This document shows, piece by piece, positions 60,228 through 64,000 of a stretch of 64,000 bases of DNA (position 1 is the first letter of the stretch; each line of letters begins with the position of its first letter). This stretch comes from Pseudomonadota bacterium (GTDB lineage Bacteria; Pseudomonadota; Alphaproteobacteria; Micropepsales; Micropepsaceae). The stretch lies in contig JAFEEQ010000004.1 of NCBI GenBank assembly GCA_018241025.1, positions 409,839 to 473,838 on the forward strand. The letters are read 5' to 3'. The notes beneath the pieces were generated by a model. That model made no database searches and was not told the DNA's origin. It worked only from the letters and a program-made list of their open reading frames with translations. The translations under genes were made by a program, and so were the position numbers.

Positions 60228-63167
60228 ATGGTGCAGGCGGTCACGACGCGTGTCGAAGGTCCGCGCGCGGCCGGCGGGCGTCTGCGGAGCGAGGGCATTG
60301 CTGTCCCGCCCGACCGCATCGAAGCGCTGCGGCTTGCGCTCGAGTCCGTTATCGCCGGTGAGGTGCGTTTCTCGATCGGCGACCGCGCCCTCTACGCGAC
60401 CGATGCTTCTAATTATCGTCAGGTGCCGTACGGTGTCGTGTTGCCGAAATCGGCAGAGGATGTCGTCGCGACCGTTCGTCTCTGCAATGCGCATGATGTT
60501 CCGGTGACGCCGCGCGGTGGCGGAACGAGTCTGGCAGGACAGACCTGCAATACGTCCGTGATCATAGATTTCTCGAAATACATGCATCGGGTGAATTCGA
60601 TCGATCCGGACAAGCGGCTCGCGATTGTCGAGCCCGGCTGCATTCTCGACCATCTGCGCGATGCGGCGGGGAAGCATGGCCTGACCTTCGGCCCCGATCC
60701 GGCGACGCATGATCACAACACGCTGGGCGGGATGATCGGCAACGATTCCTGCGGCGTTCATTCGATCATGGCCGGCCGCACGGCGGACAACGTGCAGGCG
60801 CTCGATGTGCTCACCTATGATGGCCTGCGAATGACCATCGGTCCGACTTCGCCGGCGGAGTTGAACGCGATCTTCGCGGCGGGCGGCCGTCGTGCGGAGA
60901 TCTATCGCAAGCTGCGCGATTTCTGGTCCAAGCATGGTGCCGCGTTCGAGAAGGTCTATCCACGAATTCCGCGGCGCGTATCGGGATATGAAAATCTCGA
61001 TCAGCTCTCACCGGAGAAGGGCATGAACGTCGCGCGCGCCCTGACGGGGACCGAGGCGACCTGCCTGATCGTGCTCGGGGCCACCCTCAACCTCGTGCCC
61101 AATCCACCGTGCCGCGTGCTCACCCTTGTCGGATTTCCCGACGTATTTGCCGCTGCCGATGCGGTTCCGAATGCCTTGGAGACCAAGCCGATCGGGCTCG
61201 AGGGTATCGACCATCTCCTGACCGAATACATGCGCAAGAAACGCTTCAAGGTGAGCGATCTTGAAGTTCTTCCCGAGGGAAAGGCGTGGCTGATAGCCGA
61301 ATTCGGCGGGCAGACCGTTGCTGAAGCCGAGCGAAATGCGCGGGTGCTGGCGGCCAGGATGGAAGCCCGCGGCCATGCCTGCAATGTCCTTTGCGATGAC
61401 GCAAAGCAGAAGGAAGTATGGGATGTCCGCGAAGCTGGCCTCGCCGTCACGGCACATGTGCCGGGGCAAGGCGAGACCTGGCCGGGCTGGGAAGACAGCG
61501 CCGTCCCGCCCGAGTCCCTTGGCGACTATCTGCGCGATCTGAAGGGGCTGTTTCACAAGCATGGCTATGAAGCCTCGGTCTATGGCCATTTCGGCGATGG
61601 GCTGATTCATTGCCGGATCAATTTCGATCTCGCGACGGAGGAGGGTTTGAAGAAATGGCAGGCCTTTCTCGAAGAGGCGACAGACCTCGTCGTCCGCTAT
61701 GGCGGGTCGATCTCCGGCGAGCACGGCGACGGCGAAGCGCGCGGCGCGCTGCTCGAACGCATGTACGGTGCCGAGCTGATGGCAGCGCAGCGCGAATTCC
61801 GCGCCATCTGGGATCCCCGGCAGCGGATGAATCCGGGGAAGATTCTCGATCCCTATCCGATCACAGGCAATCTTCGCGTCGGGCCGTCCTATCGGCCGCC
61901 GGAAATACCCGGTCACTTCGCCTATCCCGAGGATGGCGGCAGTTTCACCAAGGCCACCTTGCGCTGTGTCGGCGTCGGAAAGTGCCGCCGCCGCGAGGTC
62001 AAAGATGGCGTGATGTGCCCGAGCTATCTCGGCACCAACGAGGAGAAGCACTCGACGCGCGGCCGTGCACGGCTGCTGTTCGAGATGATGCGCGGCGAGG
62101 CACTCAAAAACGGCTTCACGGAAGAGGCCGTCGAGGAAGCGCTCGACCTGTGTCTCGCCTGCAAAGGCTGCAAGCACGACTGCCCCGTCGAAGTCGACAT
62201 GGCGAGCTACAAGGCCGATTTCCGTGCCCGTCACTACGCGCACAAATGGCGTCCCGCTGCCGCTTATACCATGGGTCAGATCGAGCGCTGGGCGCGCGTC
62301 GCAGCCTATGCGCCATGGCTCGCCAATCTTGCGACGGGCGCGCCCGGCATCGGCGCATTGACGAAACGGATCGGCGGCATCGCGCAGGAACGGACGATGC
62401 CGCGCTTCGCACCGCAGACATTCCGTTCCTGGCATCGCGGGCACGCACGTAAAGGCAGTGGCCGGCGGATCATCCTGTGGCCCGATACCTTCAACAATTA
62501 CTTCCGTCCCGCGACGGCGATCGCCGCCACCAATCTGCTCGAAGGTCTCGGCTTCGATGTCGACCTTCCTGCGGTGCCGCTATGCTGCGGTCGCCCGCTT
62601 TACGACTGGGGCTGGATCGAGCAGGCGAAAGCGCTGTGGCGCAAGACACTTCATGCAATGCGTGACGACATCCGCGATGGCGTACCGGTCATCGGGCTGG
62701 AGCCAGCCTGCACATCGGCCTTCCGGGACGAGTTGCCGAGCCTCTTTCCGGGCGACCCGCAGGCGGCAGCGCTGTCGAAGCAGACACGCTTCCTGAGCGA
62801 GTTCCTGAAGGATTGTGGGATCGTTCCGTCCGGCGTTCAGGCCGGAAGTCGCGTATTGGTGCAATATCATTGCCACCACCACGCCATACTCGACAAAGCG
62901 ACGGAAACAGAGCTTCTGACAGCCGTGTCCGCCGGCGTCGATGTTGTCGACAAGGGTTGCTGCGGCATGGCGGGAGCCTTCGGTTTCGAAGCAGGGAAAT
63001 TCGATCTGTCCCGCACCATCGCCGAACGCGGTATTCTTCCGCGCGTTCGGAAGGCAGACGCCACGACGACCATCCTCGCAAATGGATTCAGCTGCCGGGA
63101 GCAGATCGAGCAGCTCAGTGGCCGGCCGACACGGCATCTGGCCGAATATCTATACGGCCTGCTCTAG
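60228..63167 (+). CDS. FAD-linked oxidase fused to Fe-S/CCG domains (GlcD-GlcF/YdiJ type)
   Basis: 979 residues. The N-terminal half is a PCMH-type FAD domain (PRGGGTSLAGQ, GNDSCGVHSIMAG) with the FAD-oxidase C domain (SGEHGDGEARG, QRMNPGKILD). Then come a 4Fe-4S ferredoxin part (CVGVGKCRRREVKDGVMCPS, CLACKGCKHDCPVEVDM) and two CCG domains (VPLCCGRPLYDWG, KGCCGMAGAFG). Such proteins oxidise D-lactate or D-2-hydroxyacids and pass electrons to quinone. The first cluster lacks one of the four usual Cys spacings (RRREV in place of CxxC). ATG 60228 directly follows the previous stop. An IS element begins at its stop codon. Confidence 0.85.
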   Translation: MVQAVTTRVEGPRAAGGRLRSEGIAVPPDRIEALRLALESVIAGEVRFSIGDRALYATDASNYRQVPYGVVLPKSAEDVVATVRLCNAHDVPVTPRGGGTSLAGQTCNTSVIIDFSKYMHRVNSIDPDKRLAIVEPGCILDHLRDAAGKHGLTFGPDPATHDHNTLGGMIGNDSCGVHSIMAGRTADNVQALDVLTYDGLRMTIGPTSPAELNAIFAAGGRRAEIYRKLRDFWSKHGAAFEKVYPRIPRRVSGYENLDQLSPEKGMNVARALTGTEATCLIVLGATLNLVPNPPCRVLTLVGFPDVFAAADAVPNALETKPIGLEGIDHLLTEYMRKKRFKVSDLEVLPEGKAWLIAEFGGQTVAEAERNARVLAARMEARGHACNVLCDDAKQKEVWDVREAGLAVTAHVPGQGETWPGWEDSAVPPESLGDYLRDLKGLFHKHGYEASVYGHFGDGLIHCRINFDLATEEGLKKWQAFLEEATDLVVRYGGSISGEHGDGEARGALLERMYGAELMAAQREFRAIWDPRQRMNPGKILDPYPITGNLRVGPSYRPPEIPGHFAYPEDGGSFTKATLRCVGVGKCRRREVKDGVMCPSYLGTNEEKHSTRGRARLLFEMMRGEALKNGFTEEAVEEALDLCLACKGCKHDCPVEVDMASYKADFRARHYAHKWRPAAAYTMGQIERWARVAAYAPWLANLATGAPGIGALTKRIGGIAQERTMPRFAPQTFRSWHRGHARKGSGRRIILWPDTFNNYFRPATAIAATNLLEGLGFDVDLPAVPLCCGRPLYDWGWIEQAKALWRKTLHAMRDDIRDGVPVIGLEPACTSAFRDELPSLFPGDPQAAALSKQTRFLSEFLKDCGIVPSGVQAGSRVLVQYHCHHHAILDKATETELLTAVSAGVDVVDKGCCGMAGAFGFEAGKFDLSRTIAERGILPRVRKADATTTILANGFSCREQIEQLSGRPTRHLAEYLYGLL

Positions 63168-63242
63168 GGTCTGTACTCAATTAGGATTCCCTTGCGCCTG
63201 AGGCTGTGATTCAAGTTCTCCGACTGTGATTTGGAGGCTTGG

Positions 63243-63638
63243 ATGGCGAAGCGTCCGGTTTACTGGATGAGCGATGCGGAGTGGGTCCGGATCGAGCCGC
63301 TGCTACCGCGAGGTCGGCGCGGCGCCCACCGGGTGGACGACCGGCGCATCATCAGCGGGATCGTGCATATGCTGAGGATGGGGGCGCGCTGGCGCGACTG
63401 CCCTGAGGTCTATGGCCCTTACACGACGGTCTATAACCGCTTCAATCGCTGGAGCCGGCAGGGGATCTGGACGGATATCTTCTACGCGTTGACCGGCTCG
63501 ACCGGCATGTACGGCTCGATGTCGGTGGACTCGACCTACATCAAAGCTCACCGTTCGGCGGGTGGCGCAAAAGGGGGGCCTTCAACAATGCCATTGGCCG
63601 CTCGCGCGGCGGACAAACGACCAAAATCCACGCGCTGA
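63243..63638 (+). CDS. IS5-family transposase OrfA
   Basis: 131 residues from ATG 63243, with GGAGG 5 nt upstream; a TTG at 63231 is also possible. It holds the N-terminal DUF4096-like domain (WMSDAEWVRIEPLLPRG, YGPYTTVYNRFNRWSRQGIW) and the first catalytic Asp in MSVDSTYIKAHRSAGG. After the G-run at 63573-63578 this frame continues only about 20 nonsense codons to a stop, so the working enzyme should be the OrfA-OrfB fusion. Confidence 0.85.
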   Translation: MAKRPVYWMSDAEWVRIEPLLPRGRRGAHRVDDRRIISGIVHMLRMGARWRDCPEVYGPYTTVYNRFNRWSRQGIWTDIFYALTGSTGMYGSMSVDSTYIKAHRSAGGAKGGPSTMPLAARAADKRPKSTR

Positions 63639-64000
63639 CCGACGATATCGGCCGCCCGCTCGCCTTCATGATCACGCCTGGCAACACCCACGACCTCGTT
63701 GGCGCCCGCACCCTGATCGGAATGGTTCGTCACCCCAAGCGGCTTCTCGCCGATCGCGCCTACGACGCCAGAAGCCTGCGCGAAGAACTCGCTCTGCGCC
63801 GGATCAAGGCTGTCATCCCGCCCAATCCGACACGAAAGCATCCTCACCGCTATGACAAAGCTGCCTACAAAGGCCGCAACGTCATCGAGCGCATGTTCTG
63901 CCGGCTCAAGGACTTCCGACGCATCGCAACCCGATACGACAAGCGGGCAGACACCTTTCTGTCTGCAGTCCTCATCGCCGCAACACTAATCTGGTGGACC
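63578..64000 (+). CDS. IS5-family transposase OrfB (partial, -1 frame)
   Basis: The -1 frame takes over at the run of six G (63573-63578, after AAAA) with GCC TTC AAC and reads GRSRGGQTTKIHALTDD, the second Asp in LLADRAYDA and the Glu in NVIERMFCRLKDFRRIATRYDK. It is open to the last base (ending TLIWWT), so its stop lies outside the window. A fusion by programmed -1 frameshift at A4G6 joins it with OrfA. Confidence 0.82.

Larger units (their letters stand above)
63168..64000 (+). mobile_element. IS5-family insertion sequence, left end to window edge
   Basis: The element starts at or near GGTCTGTACTCAATTAGG, immediately after TAG at 63165-63167, and runs off the right edge. Two overlapping transposase frames with a DDE triad and a G-run for -1 frameshifting point to the IS427 group of IS5. 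The CTAG at 63164-63167 fits the short target sites of this family. The right inverted repeat is outside the window, so ends and target duplication cannot be checked. Confidence 0.85.

Noticed and set aside
61008..62444. A 478-codon minus-strand frame opposite the FAD/Fe-S oxidase.
   Set aside because: Antisense shadow of an obvious gene with flavin and Fe-S motifs; no family features.

Overview
The window looks like a chromosomal segment of a high-GC alphaproteobacterium. The left part holds a gene order I recognise from many alphaproteobacteria: def-fmt-truA, then dapE, dapD and a pyrimidine-nucleotidase-like HAD gene, then argB, engB, yidC, yidD, rnpA and rpmH. A DUF2336 protein also fits that class. 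I cannot fix the order or genus from sequence alone. Intergenic gaps are short, and ATGA/GTGA overlaps and non-ATG starts are common.

Layout. (1) 1-15.2 kb: core housekeeping genes for translation start and tRNA modification (def, fmt, truA), cell-wall and lysine precursors (murI, dapE, dapD), arginine synthesis (argB), and membrane insertion with RNase P and L34. A clear sigma70-type promoter precedes rpmH. (2) 15.2-28.8 kb: a mixed set with an orphan histidine kinase, a DUF3089 protein, a Tam-like methyltransferase, a secreted protein with six SdrD-like repeats, a gamma-glutamyltransferase divergent from a NylC/DmpA-like autoproteolytic hydrolase, a dienelactone-hydrolase-like protein, two tandem DUF4139 proteins and a lipoprotein. 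(3) 29.06-46.36 kb: an accessory-looking stretch that starts at a tRNA-Arg(ACG) gene. A recombinase-like remnant overlaps the tRNA, and a 20/22-bp copy of the tRNA 3' end lies 17 kb downstream. Inside are a complete kdpFABCDE potassium system, preceded by an extra 27-residue membrane peptide, and a two-component system followed by tlpA-like, DUF4266, DUF3570, apbE and dsbD-like genes.

(4) 46.6-57.1 kb: a DUF4396 membrane protein faces a long minus-strand run of ten genes: triheme cytochrome c, MgtC-like, caa3-type oxidase subunits II, I and III, a small membrane protein, a CtaG-like assembly factor, a lanthanide-type PQQ alcohol dehydrogenase (XoxF-like), a XoxJ-like binding protein and a XoxG-like cytochrome. 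Together these could form a periplasmic alcohol-oxidising chain from PQQ enzyme through cytochrome to oxygen. (5) 57.4-64 kb: a ThDP enzyme (pyruvate oxidase-like), an enolase-superfamily enzyme and a GlcD/GlcF-type fused oxidoreductase form a plus-strand operon. An IS5-family element whose left end abuts the stop codon of the last gene runs off the right edge.

The most interesting system is the 41.2-46.2 kb cluster. The DUF3570 outer-membrane-type protein carries a textbook ApbE flavinylation motif (DAVSGAT, Thr104) and its own ApbE gene follows directly. Beside it are a lipoprotein ending in Gly-rich CGC and two thiol-redox proteins. This suggests a flavinylated cell-surface redox module, probably controlled by the two-component system just upstream.
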